DNA of 64,000 bases from Eubacteriales bacterium. GTDB taxonomy: Bacteria > Bacillota > Clostridia > Oscillospirales > Butyricicoccaceae. Location: the NCBI GenBank assembly GCA_030539335.1, contig JAUNSG010000012.1, positions 23,434 to 87,433 on the forward strand. The letters run 5' to 3'. Positions 8,846 to 16,623 of the stretch are shown piece after piece; position 1 is the stretch's first letter, and every line of letters begins with the position of its first letter. The position numbers and the translations under genes are program-made. Below the pieces are notes generated by a model. It made no database searches. It saw only the letters and a program-made list of their open reading frames with translations, and was not told the origin of the DNA.

Positions 8846-9070
8846 ATGGAAGAACTGTTAGAAGCACTGAAGCGTGTCAATCCGAACATTGACTACGCTG
8901 GCCAGACTGGCCTTTATACCAATAAGATCATTGACTCGATCGACATGACTTCGATCCTCGCGGAGCTTGAGGATACGTTTGATATCGAGATCGACATGGA
9001 GTACATTGTTCCGAAGAACTTTGATTCGGTCGAGGCAATGTGGGCCATGGTTCAGGAACTGATGGACTAA
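8846..9070 (+). CDS. Acyl carrier protein (DltC-like)
   Basis: 74 residues, strongly acidic, with the phosphopantetheine site Ser31 in IIDSIDMTS followed by the helix-III type ILAELEDTFDIEID. It carries the acyl group from the adenylating ligase to a membrane acyltransferase. Length is close to DltC (about 78). AGGAGG precedes the ATG with ideal spacing, stronger than for its neighbours. The gene is flanked on both sides by stable hairpins, which may help set a high carrier-to-enzyme ratio. Confidence 0.88.
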   Translation: MEELLEALKRVNPNIDYAGQTGLYTNKIIDSIDMTSILAELEDTFDIEIDMEYIVPKNFDSVEAMWAMVQELMD

Positions 9071-9092
9071 GCAAAATAAGATTTGTGACAGG

Positions 9093-9123
9093 ACTGGGCG
9101 GCGCAGCAATTGTGCCGCCCAGT
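9093..9123 (+). other. Intercistronic hairpin after the carrier-protein gene
   Basis: ACTGGGCGGC (9093-9102) pairs perfectly with GCCGCCCAGT (9114-9123). It is followed by TTAGGGG, not a T-run, and the MBOAT start is only 14 bases away. Confidence 0.6.
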
Positions 9124-9136
9124 TTAGGGGAAAAAT

Positions 9137-10735
9137 ATGACTTTTATTCAACTTGAATTTGTGGCATTTCTTGCGATCAGTGTTGCACTGTTCTACATCT
9201 GCCCGGTAAAGCACAGATGGAAGATGCTGCTTGCGATCAGTATTGTCTTTTATGGAATCGCCGGTGTAAAGTATCTTCCGTTTATTCTCGTCACCTCCTT
9301 CAGTGTCTATCTGGCCGGACGGAAGATCGGCCGGATCTATGAAACGCTGAACGAGGAACTCAAGAACGATACGACTCTGGACCGGAAGGCAAAGAAGGCG
9401 AAGAGGGAAGAGGCGAAGCAGTACGCGAAAAAGTTCCTGATCGCCTGTCTGGTGTTCAATCTGGCGATTTTGTGTATCAGTAAGTACACCAAGTTCCTGG
9501 TCAATCCGATCAACGATTTCCTGCAGATGCTGGGAAGCGGCGCATCATTCAGCGCGGCGATGATTATCGTCCCGCTCGGCATTTCCTACTACACCTTCTC
9601 CACGCTCAGCTATTTGCTGGATGTGTTCTGGAAGAAGATCGATTACGAAACCAACTACGCGCGTTTCCTGCTGTATGCGATCTATTTCCCGCATATTCTG
9701 CAGGGCCCGATTGAGCGTTATGGCCGTCTGGGACTGCGCCTCAAGCAGGAGCTGCGTTTTGATTACCACCGCTGTGCCTATGGCCTGCAGCTCATGCTGT
9801 GGGGCTATTTCAAGAAGCTGGTCATTGCCGACCGTCTGAATATCTTCATCCAGTCGGTTTACGGGGTAGAACAGGGCATGAACGGCGGCTTTGTCTACAT
9901 CCTCGCCGGTCTGCTCGATGTGGTCTATATCTATTCGGACTTCTCCGGCTGTATGGACATCGCCCGCGGCGCATCCGATCTGTTCGGCGTCGAGCTGGAT
10001 CTGAACTTCAATCATCCGTTCTGCTCGAAGAGCGTCGTGGAGTTCTGGAGACGGTGGCATATGTCCCTTGGCTCGTGGTTCAAGGACTATGTCTATTATC
10101 CGGTCAGCACCTCCAAGCTGGTCAAAAACCTGAACAAGAAGGCGCGCACAAGCAAGATTCCGCCGCGCGTCTCCCGCGTCCTGATTACCGCCATTCCGGT
10201 CTCCATCACCTGGGTCCTGACCGGTACCTGGCACGGCAACGGCCTGGGCTATGTCTGCTGGGGCGTCTACTATGCGTTTATGATCCTGATGTCCGTCTCG
10301 TTCGGCGAGGATCTCACCCGGTTTGGCAAAAAACTGCACATTAACTACGATACGCTGTCCTGGCGGTTTATCCAAGCGGCGCGCACGACGCTGATCTTTG
10401 CCGGCGGCCGTCTGCTGACCAGCCCGGGTTCTCTGGCCAACACCTGGTATATCTGCAAAAATCTCCTGATTACCTTTAACCCGTGGGTATTCTTTGACGG
10501 CACCTTACTGACGTTCGGTCTGAATCTGCTGAATATCTGTGTCGCGGCAGCGGCGATTCTGGTATTCTTTGTGGTCAGCCAGCTGCAAATGCATGGCTCG
10601 GTCCGCGATATGATCGGCCGGCAGAATCTGGTTGTCCGTTGGATGATCTACTTTGCGGCTATGATCGTCATTGCAGTCTTTGGCATTTATGGCCCGGGCT
10701 ATGACGCATCGTCGTTCGTGTATATGGCGTTCTAA
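9137..10735 (+). CDS. MBOAT family O-acyltransferase (DltB/AlgI-like)
   Basis: 532 residues with many membrane segments. The MBOAT signatures are HILQGPIERYGRL (186-198), EFWRRWHMSLGSWFKDYVYYP (302-322, His308) and GTWHGNGLGY with the invariant His366. MBOAT enzymes pass acyl groups from a cytoplasmic donor across the membrane to a polysaccharide, teichoic acid or protein acceptor. Size is closer to AlgI/PatA types than to DltB (about 400). A basic cytoplasmic loop lies around 70-100 (DRKAKKAKREEAK). Placed straight after the ACP gene, it is the likely recipient of the ACP-bound acyl group. Confidence 0.9.
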   Translation: MTFIQLEFVAFLAISVALFYICPVKHRWKMLLAISIVFYGIAGVKYLPFILVTSFSVYLAGRKIGRIYETLNEELKNDTTLDRKAKKAKREEAKQYAKKFLIACLVFNLAILCISKYTKFLVNPINDFLQMLGSGASFSAAMIIVPLGISYYTFSTLSYLLDVFWKKIDYETNYARFLLYAIYFPHILQGPIERYGRLGLRLKQELRFDYHRCAYGLQLMLWGYFKKLVIADRLNIFIQSVYGVEQGMNGGFVYILAGLLDVVYIYSDFSGCMDIARGASDLFGVELDLNFNHPFCSKSVVEFWRRWHMSLGSWFKDYVYYPVSTSKLVKNLNKKARTSKIPPRVSRVLITAIPVSITWVLTGTWHGNGLGYVCWGVYYAFMILMSVSFGEDLTRFGKKLHINYDTLSWRFIQAARTTLIFAGGRLLTSPGSLANTWYICKNLLITFNPWVFFDGTLLTFGLNLLNICVAAAAILVFFVVSQLQMHGSVRDMIGRQNLVVRWMIYFAAMIVIAVFGIYGPGYDASSFVYMAF

Positions 10736-10753
10736 AAATTTGGGTATTGCATT

Positions 10754-12304
10754 ATGAAGAAAAAAATCTGTAAAACTATCGTCTTTGTCGTTTTGTTTGT
10801 GGCGGTCCTGCTCGGGCTGACCAAGATCTTTACGGCAAAGTTTATCGACAATAACTGCCAGTCCTATACGGCGGCGCAGCTGTATGAGCAGCCGGAGAAC
10901 AGCATCGAGGTTGTCTTCAGCGGCAGCAGCCAGATGGTTTTCGGCATCTCCAGCATGAAGCTGTACGACGATTACGGTATTTCGGCGTACGGCACCGGTT
11001 CCCCGAACCAGGCGATCCTGTGTTCGTTGGCCTGGCTGCGTGAGATCAACAAGACGCAGGACATCAAGGTTGCTGTGTTGGATGCCAGCCAGCTGTTCGA
11101 GCGTGTCGGCGAGAGCGATTATCGCCAGACGCTGGACACCATGAAGCTGTCGAGCAATAAGGTTGATATCGTACAGCAGCACATTGCGGAAACCGAACGT
11201 CTGCTTGCGGAAGAGGGCGACCAGGCCGGTGTCGAGGAATCGGACTCGCTGCTCAGCTATATTTTCCCGATCATCAAGTACCATACCCGCTGGGAGGAGC
11301 TGACCAAATCGGATTTCACATTCTCGACGGAGGACAGCCCGATGTTCATGGGTACCCGCATGGCGGATTATGTCACCTCGTTCTCCGACTATGAGAATTG
11401 GATGGCGGACGAGAGTGAGATGTCCGAAGAGGACCTGACCATGGCGCAGTATCAGAAGGACGGTCTGCTCAAGTATAAGGAATACTGTGATGAAAACGGC
11501 ATCGAAATGCTGCTCATCAAGACGCCGAAGTCCGACTGGACCGAGACCAAGGACCGCAAGACACAGGAGCTGGCGGATGAGCTGGGGATTCCGTATATCA
11601 ACTATTCGAGCAAGAAGCAGTGTGAGGAGCTGGGCATTGATTTCCATTCGGATTTCAAGGACTCCGAGCATCAGAACGTCCGCGGCATGGATAAAATGGC
11701 CGATGCGGTCGGCGCGTATCTCCACGAGCACTACGATCTGACCGATTTCCGTGAGAGCAATCTCAAGGACGAGGCGTATATGGAGGCATATTACGCGGCA
11801 CGCGATATGGCATATGTCCTGACCGAAGGCGACGTGGCGGATTATCTGAATGTGATCCGTGAGGACTATTTGGCGTCGGGTGACTATGATATCGCCATTG
11901 AGCTGACGGATGATACCATCCTCTCGTGGTGGACGGATGAGATGCAGGAGGCATTGGAGGCCTGTGGCTTCCAGACCGATCTCCGCACACTGGAGGGCAA
12001 GGCCTATGCCGGTGTCCGCATCGCCAACGGCGAGGTCGAGGAAGAGACCGATGACAAAAAGGTCACGATGTCGGGCGAGCTTGGAAATGGCGTAGAGTAC
12101 TCCTTTGAGACGACGCGGGTGCAGGAGGATGCAGCGACGCCGTCCTTCCGTGTGAACGGAGTGAAAAAGAAATTCTCCGGCCGCGGCCTGAACATTCTGT
12201 TTTATGAGAGTACAACGAATAAGATTCTGGATACGGCAACCGTTATGGTGGACGAGGATGGCACACTGAAGCTGTTCCGTCCGATTGAGAACCGTCACCA
12301 GTAA
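10754..12304 (+). CDS. SGNH/DltD-like extracytoplasmic protein with C-terminal ILEI-like domain (copy 1)
   Basis: 516 residues. One N-terminal membrane anchor (about 5-24) precedes an SGNH-hydrolase-like domain: FSGSSQMVFG holds the nucleophile motif GSSQ (57-60), and FKDSEHQNVRG holds the Asp303-x-x-His306 pair, the arrangement seen in DltD. The last 150 residues (GKAYAGVRIANG, then GRGLNILFYESTT) resemble the ILEI/FAM3-type domain found at the ends of some bacterial surface proteins; this is a by-eye match. The protein probably completes acyl transfer outside the membrane together with the MBOAT enzyme. The ribosome site is poor (GGG 12-14 bases upstream), suggesting translational coupling. 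Confidence 0.82.
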   Translation: MKKKICKTIVFVVLFVAVLLGLTKIFTAKFIDNNCQSYTAAQLYEQPENSIEVVFSGSSQMVFGISSMKLYDDYGISAYGTGSPNQAILCSLAWLREINKTQDIKVAVLDASQLFERVGESDYRQTLDTMKLSSNKVDIVQQHIAETERLLAEEGDQAGVEESDSLLSYIFPIIKYHTRWEELTKSDFTFSTEDSPMFMGTRMADYVTSFSDYENWMADESEMSEEDLTMAQYQKDGLLKYKEYCDENGIEMLLIKTPKSDWTETKDRKTQELADELGIPYINYSSKKQCEELGIDFHSDFKDSEHQNVRGMDKMADAVGAYLHEHYDLTDFRESNLKDEAYMEAYYAARDMAYVLTEGDVADYLNVIREDYLASGDYDIAIELTDDTILSWWTDEMQEALEACGFQTDLRTLEGKAYAGVRIANGEVEEETDDKKVTMSGELGNGVEYSFETTRVQEDAATPSFRVNGVKKKFSGRGLNILFYESTTNKILDTATVMVDEDGTLKLFRPIENRHQ

Positions 12305-12346
12305 GTGCCTGCAAGGGCACAACAAAAGGACAACAGGAGGGATCAT

Positions 12347-13870
12347 ATGAAAAAGATCGCAAAAGCAGCGGTATTTCTCGCCCTCTGTGTTGTCCTTTTG
12401 CTGTATACGACGAAAATTTTTCAGAAAAAATTTCTTGACGACAACTGCCAGACGTATATGGCGGATGAGCTGTATCTGCTGGAGGACAACAGCGTTGAGG
12501 TGGTCTTCTGCGGCAGCAGCCAGGTCGTCTTCGGTGTGAGCGGTATGGAGCTGTATGAAAAATACGGCATTTCCGCCTACTCCACCGGTTCACCGAGCCA
12601 GTCCGTCCTGTGCTCACTGGGGTGGCTGCGCGAGATCGACAAGACACAGGACATCAAGGTTTGTGTCTTGGATGTCAGTCAGCTGATGGAGGTCAGTGAC
12701 GAGAGCAGCTACCGCCAGTCCATTGATCTGATGCGTATGTCACGGAATAAGCTGGAGCTTGCGTGGCAGCATGTCCGGGAAAGCGCAGCTTTTTCTGGGG
12801 ATGGTGAGTTGGAACAGGCGGATTCCTTTCTCAGCTACTTGTTTCCAATCCTCAAATACCATTCGCGCTGGGAAGAATTGACATGGGCGGACTTTGGCTA
12901 TACTGTGGAAGAAAGTCCGTTGTTTTGCGGAAATTGTCCGGCTGTTTATACGACCTCTTTCTCTGGGTATGACGATTTGATGGAGCAGGAAACCAAGAAG
13001 AAGAGCAAGATCCAGGTGAAGGAATGGGAAAAGACAGCGCTGCTGCAGATACAACAGTACTGCGAGGAAAACGGGATTGCACTGGTGCTGATAAAAACAC
13101 CGAAGGAAGACTGGACGGAGACCAAGCAGGAGCGGGTGCAGGCGCTGGCGGAGGAGCTGGGGCTGCCGTATCTGGACTATGCGACCGAAGCGGGCTGTGA
13201 AGAGCTCGGGCTGGATTTCTATACCGACTTCAAGGATCAACAGCATTTGAACCTGCGCGGGGCAGACAAGCTGTCCGATGCGGTGGGGGCTTATCTCAAG
13301 CAGCATTATGACCTCACGGATTTTCGGGAGACGGCGCCGATGGATGACGCCGAACTGGAAAAATACCACGCGGTGCGGCGCCGGGTATATTTTAAGACCG
13401 AAGGCGATGTGGTTTCCTTCCTGACACAGCTGCAGGAGGACTATCTTTCCACCGGGGAATATGATCTGGTGCTGGAGCTGAGTGACGATGCCATCTGCGA
13501 TGCGTGGACGGATGAGATGCAGGCGGCATGGGAACGCTGTGGGCTGACGACCGATCTGTCACAGCTCAAGGGAAAAACCTATGTAGCCAGTATTGTGAAT
13601 GGAACGGTGGAGGAAAAATCCAGCACCGCCCGGGAACTGACACGGACCGGTGAGCTGTCGAACGGCGGCAGCTGGAAAGCCACATCAACCATGCAGTCGG
13701 ATCGCCTGACCCGTCCGGAGATTCAGACCGGTGGCAGCACCACCGAATTTGCGGCATCCGGCCTGAATCTGGTGCTGTATCACAGCACGGCAGGAGAAAT
13801 CACGGCGCAGTCCGCAATCGCCTTGTGCCAGGATGGCAGGCTGCGTGCAAATCAGAAACCCGAACGGTAA
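12347..13870 (+). CDS. SGNH/DltD-like extracytoplasmic protein with C-terminal ILEI-like domain (copy 2)
   Basis: 507 residues from the ATG at 12347 (AGGAGG upstream). It is a tandem paralogue of the preceding gene: N-terminal anchor (about 4-22), FCGSSQVVFG with GSSQ at 56-59, Asp297-x-x-His300 in FKDQQHLNLRG, and the same C-terminal ILEI-like region ending in GLNLVLYHSTAG. Long stretches near the nucleophile are almost identical between the copies (GISAY, TGSP, LREI, KTQDIKV), while the middle and the tail differ. Retention of both catalytic motifs suggests two active enzymes with different acceptors or positions rather than a decayed copy. Confidence 0.82.
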   Translation: MKKIAKAAVFLALCVVLLLYTTKIFQKKFLDDNCQTYMADELYLLEDNSVEVVFCGSSQVVFGVSGMELYEKYGISAYSTGSPSQSVLCSLGWLREIDKTQDIKVCVLDVSQLMEVSDESSYRQSIDLMRMSRNKLELAWQHVRESAAFSGDGELEQADSFLSYLFPILKYHSRWEELTWADFGYTVEESPLFCGNCPAVYTTSFSGYDDLMEQETKKKSKIQVKEWEKTALLQIQQYCEENGIALVLIKTPKEDWTETKQERVQALAEELGLPYLDYATEAGCEELGLDFYTDFKDQQHLNLRGADKLSDAVGAYLKQHYDLTDFRETAPMDDAELEKYHAVRRRVYFKTEGDVVSFLTQLQEDYLSTGEYDLVLELSDDAICDAWTDEMQAAWERCGLTTDLSQLKGKTYVASIVNGTVEEKSSTARELTRTGELSNGGSWKATSTMQSDRLTRPEIQTGGSTTEFAASGLNLVLYHSTAGEITAQSAIALCQDGRLRANQKPER

Positions 13871-13893
13871 GGCAATGGAATCGAGGAACTTTT

Positions 13894-15030
13894 ATGACAG
13901 AAACAAAACGAATTGCAAAGTGGGATAATATCCGTCTGTTCCTGATGTTCTGTGTTGTCCTGGGGCATATTATCAACTATGTCGAACTGGACACCGATAC
14001 CATGAATTCGGTCTATTTGTTCATCTATGCGTTCCACATGCCGGCCTTTATCTTTTTGTCCGGCCTGTTTGCCAAGCGGGCTGTGCGCAGCTTCCGTTAT
14101 GACAAGGCATTTACGTTTTTGGCGCTGTATTTTGTGATCAAATTTTCGCTCTTTTTGACCCGTGTGGCTCTGTCACGTGAGGCGGCCTTTAAGCTGCTTT
14201 CGACCATCGGTGTGGATTGGTATGCCTTTGTCCTCTTCCTGTTCTATCTGGTGACGATGTTTTTGCAGCGGTTTGACCGGCGGTATGTGCTGCTGGCCAC
14301 CCTGTTTTTCGGCTGCATGGCGGGATACGATCTGACGCTGGGCGGACGGATGGCTCTGGCGCGTGCCTGCTCGTTCTATCCGTTTTTTGTACTCGGCTTT
14401 GCTCTGGAGCAGGAGACGGTCCTGAAGGTGAGCCGGAAGCTGTGGGCCAAGCTGACTGCGGCGGTGATCCTGATTGCGGCAGGCATCGTCGCGGCGCAGT
14501 GCTATGACGAGCTGGAATGGCTGCTGCCGATTCTGAAGGGCTTTTCCTACCGCAATTTGGAAGAGGATCTGTTCGAGTATGGCGCGCTGTACCGTCTGGG
14601 AAGCTATGCCGTGGCGTTTCTGATGATCTTTGCCGTGATCGTCCTGATCCCATCGTTCCGTGGCTTCTGGTCCAAGCTGGGCAGCCGTACCATGTCGATC
14701 TATGCGTTCCATTACTGCCTTATTATGATTATCTGCAGCGGTCTGGTCATTGATAAGCACCATATGAAATTCATCCTGGCGAGGCGGATGTCCGAGACAC
14801 AGGCTGACCTGTGGATGGTTGGCATTGCGCTGCTGATTACGGTTGTGCTGGCACTCCGGCCATTTGACTGGCTGGTTCGGCTGTTTACCGTCCCGCCGCT
14901 GGCAAAACCGCGGACAGCGGATGCCGAACCGGCAGAGGAGGCCCAGGCGACCGTCCGAATCCCGGCTTTGCCGGAGGAAGAACTGGAACACACCCAACCC
15001 ATCCCCAACGTAACGGAGGAATCGGAATGA
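13894..15030 (+). CDS. Acyltransferase family 3 membrane protein
   Basis: 378 residues from the ATG at 13894, which follows GAGGAAC. The N-terminus KWDNIRLFLMFCVVLGH gives the family's conserved Arg and His25; FHMPAFIFLSG follows at about residues 48-58. Roughly ten membrane helices are expected, then a cytoplasmic tail rich in Ala, Glu and Pro (about 340-378). Acyltransferase-3 proteins O-acetylate or O-acylate surface glycans or lipids. Within this operon it may supply a second transfer route. It overlaps the thioesterase gene by four bases (ATGA), so the two are co-translated. Confidence 0.85.
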   Translation: MTETKRIAKWDNIRLFLMFCVVLGHIINYVELDTDTMNSVYLFIYAFHMPAFIFLSGLFAKRAVRSFRYDKAFTFLALYFVIKFSLFLTRVALSREAAFKLLSTIGVDWYAFVLFLFYLVTMFLQRFDRRYVLLATLFFGCMAGYDLTLGGRMALARACSFYPFFVLGFALEQETVLKVSRKLWAKLTAAVILIAAGIVAAQCYDELEWLLPILKGFSYRNLEEDLFEYGALYRLGSYAVAFLMIFAVIVLIPSFRGFWSKLGSRTMSIYAFHYCLIMIICSGLVIDKHHMKFILARRMSETQADLWMVGIALLITVVLALRPFDWLVRLFTVPPLAKPRTADAEPAEEAQATVRIPALPEEELEHTQPIPNVTEESE

Positions 15031-15734
15031 AAACGATACAGTTGTTCTGCCTGCCTTATGCCGGCGGCGGAGCGGATTTTTTCGATGTGCTGCGCGATCA
15101 TCTGGATGACAACATTGTGCTGGACGCCTTCGAGTACGCCGGACACGGCAAGCGCCTCAAGGAGCCGACGTATGCGGATTTTGGCGAATTGGCGGAGGAT
15201 GCCTGCCAATATATCAACGGACGCCTGCTGCCGGATTGCGACTGGATGCTGTTCGGCTACAGCATGGGAACCATCGGTGCGTATGAAATGCTGGCACACG
15301 GCGGCCTGCTGCGTGCGCCAAAGCATGTCTTTCTGGCCTCGCATGAGGCGCCGGACGGGCATTGGGAGAGCAAAGGCTATCAGGACATGTCGGACGAAGG
15401 CCTGTGGAAGGCGATGAAGCAGTATGGCGGCTTTGACCGCGTGGACGATAAAATGATGCGCAATCGTTTTTTCCGCCGCCTGTATTTTGCGCCCCTGCGC
15501 GCGGACTATCGTCTGCTGGGGAACTATCCGGCCAACCACCGCGGCGGATTTGATATGGATGTGACCGTGCTGTATTCCCTGCAGGATATTCCGGAGGACA
15601 AGGTTCACGGATGGGATTCCTTTTTCCATGCGGGCAGGGAGTATATCGAACTGGGAGATAACCACTTTTTCCTGAAAACCTGTGCGGAGCAGACCGCGGG
15701 CATCATCAACCGTGTGGCGAGAAAATTGGTTTAA
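15027..15734 (+). CDS. Type II thioesterase (alpha/beta hydrolase)
   Basis: 235 residues. LFCLPYAGGGADFF (6-19) is the usual start of editing thioesterases of peptide and polyketide synthesis. The triad is Ser79 in GYSMG, Asp187 in YSLQDIP and His213 in GDNHFF. Such enzymes free carrier proteins from wrong acyl groups, so its natural partner here is the ACP encoded six kilobases upstream in the same operon. The start overlaps the stop of the acyltransferase gene. A terminator follows. Confidence 0.88.
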   Translation: MKTIQLFCLPYAGGGADFFDVLRDHLDDNIVLDAFEYAGHGKRLKEPTYADFGELAEDACQYINGRLLPDCDWMLFGYSMGTIGAYEMLAHGGLLRAPKHVFLASHEAPDGHWESKGYQDMSDEGLWKAMKQYGGFDRVDDKMMRNRFFRRLYFAPLRADYRLLGNYPANHRGGFDMDVTVLYSLQDIPEDKVHGWDSFFHAGREYIELGDNHFFLKTCAEQTAGIINRVARKLV

Positions 15735-15745
15735 AACAAAAGACA

Positions 15746-15792
15746 GACGCTGTGTTTTGGAGGAAGATCCACAATTCAGCGTTTCTTTTTTT
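15746..15792 (+). terminator. Terminator of the acylation operon
   Basis: ACGCTG...TTTTGGA (15747-15761) pairs imperfectly with TCCACAATTCAGCGT (15768-15782), followed by a T-rich tract. Confidence 0.65.
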
Positions 15793-15803
15793 GCAGGAAA
15801 TAC

Positions 15804-15838
15804 TTGAAATCCCAATTACCTTCTAGTATACTGGGATT
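15804..15838 (+). promoter_or_regulatory. Rrf2 gene promoter with overlapping dyad
   Basis: TTGAAA (15804-15809), 17 bases, TATACT (15827-15832). An inverted repeat AATCCCA (15808-15814) and TGGGATT (15832-15838) overlaps both boxes, as expected for autoregulation. The heptamer ATACTGG in it (15828-15834) recurs in the cysK promoter (16357-16363). Confidence 0.65.
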
Positions 15839-15869
15839 ATAAAGCGAAACCGGAGGGAGTTTGGAACAC

Positions 15870-16301
15870 ATGATGATTTCGACAAAAGGCCGTTACGCAC
15901 TGCGCGTCATGATTGATCTGGCGGAGCATCCGGGCGAGGGGTTCATCCCGCTCAAGGCGATTGCAGAGCGGCAGGGCATTTCCGTAAAATATTTGGAAAG
16001 TATTATCAAGGTACTCACACAGGCCGGCTATCTGCACGGACTGCGCGGCAAGGGCGGTGGCTATAAGCTGACCCGTTCGCCGGAACAGTACCGGATCGGG
16101 GACATCCTCCGGCTGACGGAGGGGAGCCTCTCGCCGGTGACCTGCCTGAGCAAGCCGACCATGGATTGTGAATACGCCGCCGAGTGCCGTACCCTGTCCA
16201 TGTGGAAGGGCCTGTATGATATGATCAACAATTATTTTGATAACATTACGCTGTCTGATCTGATACAGCCGGAGATTCCGGGGAATGACTTCGTAATCTG
16301 A
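15870..16301 (+). CDS. Rrf2 family transcriptional regulator (CymR/IscR-like)
   Basis: 143 residues from the ATG at 15870; GGAGGG lies 13 bases upstream and MISTKGRYALR is the standard family start, so 15873 is equally possible. The N-terminal winged helix (ISVKYLESIIKVL as recognition region, GKGGGYKL as wing) is followed by Cys92, Cys100 and Cys106, the spacing of a cysteine-ligated [2Fe-2S] site in IscR/NsrR-type members. It sits directly before cysK, and Rrf2 proteins of the CymR group repress sulfur genes with CysK as partner. Role in cysteine or Fe-S control is likely; which of the two is open. Confidence 0.88.
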   Translation: MMISTKGRYALRVMIDLAEHPGEGFIPLKAIAERQGISVKYLESIIKVLTQAGYLHGLRGKGGGYKLTRSPEQYRIGDILRLTEGSLSPVTCLSKPTMDCEYAAECRTLSMWKGLYDMINNYFDNITLSDLIQPEIPGNDFVI

Positions 16302-16309
16302 CCTTTTTG

Positions 16310-16338
16310 TTCCCGCGCATGGTGCGCGGGAAATTTTT
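16310..16338 (+). terminator. Terminator between the Rrf2 gene and cysK
   Basis: TTCCCGCGCA (16310-16319) and TGCGCGGGAA (16323-16332) form a perfect stem with a TGG loop, then ATTTTT. Confidence 0.85.
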
Positions 16339-16351
16339 ATGAAATTCTCTA

Positions 16352-16380
16352 TTGACATACTGGAAAAAAGGTATTATAAT
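16352..16380 (+). promoter_or_regulatory. Consensus promoter of the cysK leader
   Basis: TTGACA (16352-16357), 17 bases, TATAAT (16375-16380): a perfect sigma-A match. ATAC (16357-16360) and GTAT (16371-16374) form a short dyad in the spacer, a candidate Rrf2 site. Confidence 0.85.
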
Positions 16381-16411
16381 GCCAATATACCCACAAAGGA
16401 AGTAGGAATAA

Positions 16412-16492
16412 ATGATGAACGCACGTCGAAAGGAAAAAGCCTTTCTTTGTCCGCATCGGATGCGGCTGTACTGTTGCAGCGCGAAAAAATAA
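16412..16492 (+). CDS. Cysteine-containing leader peptide of cysK
   Basis: A 26-residue ORF, starting at 16412 (or the next ATG at 16415), with GGAAGTAGGA just upstream and lying wholly within the cysK leader. The second half reads LCPHRMRLYCCSAKK, so 3 of 26 codons are Cys, two of them adjacent (16472-16477). Translation would therefore slow when charged tRNA-Cys is scarce. The ORF contains the hairpin CCGCAT-CGG-ATGCGG (16451-16465) just after the first Cys codon. I infer a cysteine attenuation device for cysK; no homologue was checked. Confidence 0.6.
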   Translation: MMNARRKEKAFLCPHRMRLYCCSAKK

Positions 16493-16505
16493 CACCGAAG
16501 ATCGA

Positions 16506-16575
16506 GGCAGGGAGATCCCGCCTTTCCGGAGGCATTTTTCGGGCGAAACAGGGAATGATTTTCACCAGTCCTGCC
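16506..16575 (+). promoter_or_regulatory. Attenuator-like alternative hairpins upstream of cysK
   Basis: Hairpin A (16506-16522, GGCAGGGAGATCCCGCC) and hairpin B (16520-16533, GCCTTTCCGGAGGC, followed by ATTTTT) share bases 16520-16522 and cannot both form. GGCAGG (16506-16511) can instead pair with CCTGCC (16570-16575). Hairpin B plus T-run looks like a weak terminator whose formation depends on A, matching an attenuator placed after a leader ORF. Confidence 0.5.
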
Positions 16576-16623
16576 ATAATTTAATTTGTAAAAACAATAT
16601 CTATTTTTTTGGAGGAATTTATT

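Noticed and set aside
16412..16623. T-box riboswitch upstream of cysK
   Set aside because: No T-box sequence (AGGGTGG-like) or specifier loop was found; the Cys leader ORF explains the leader better.
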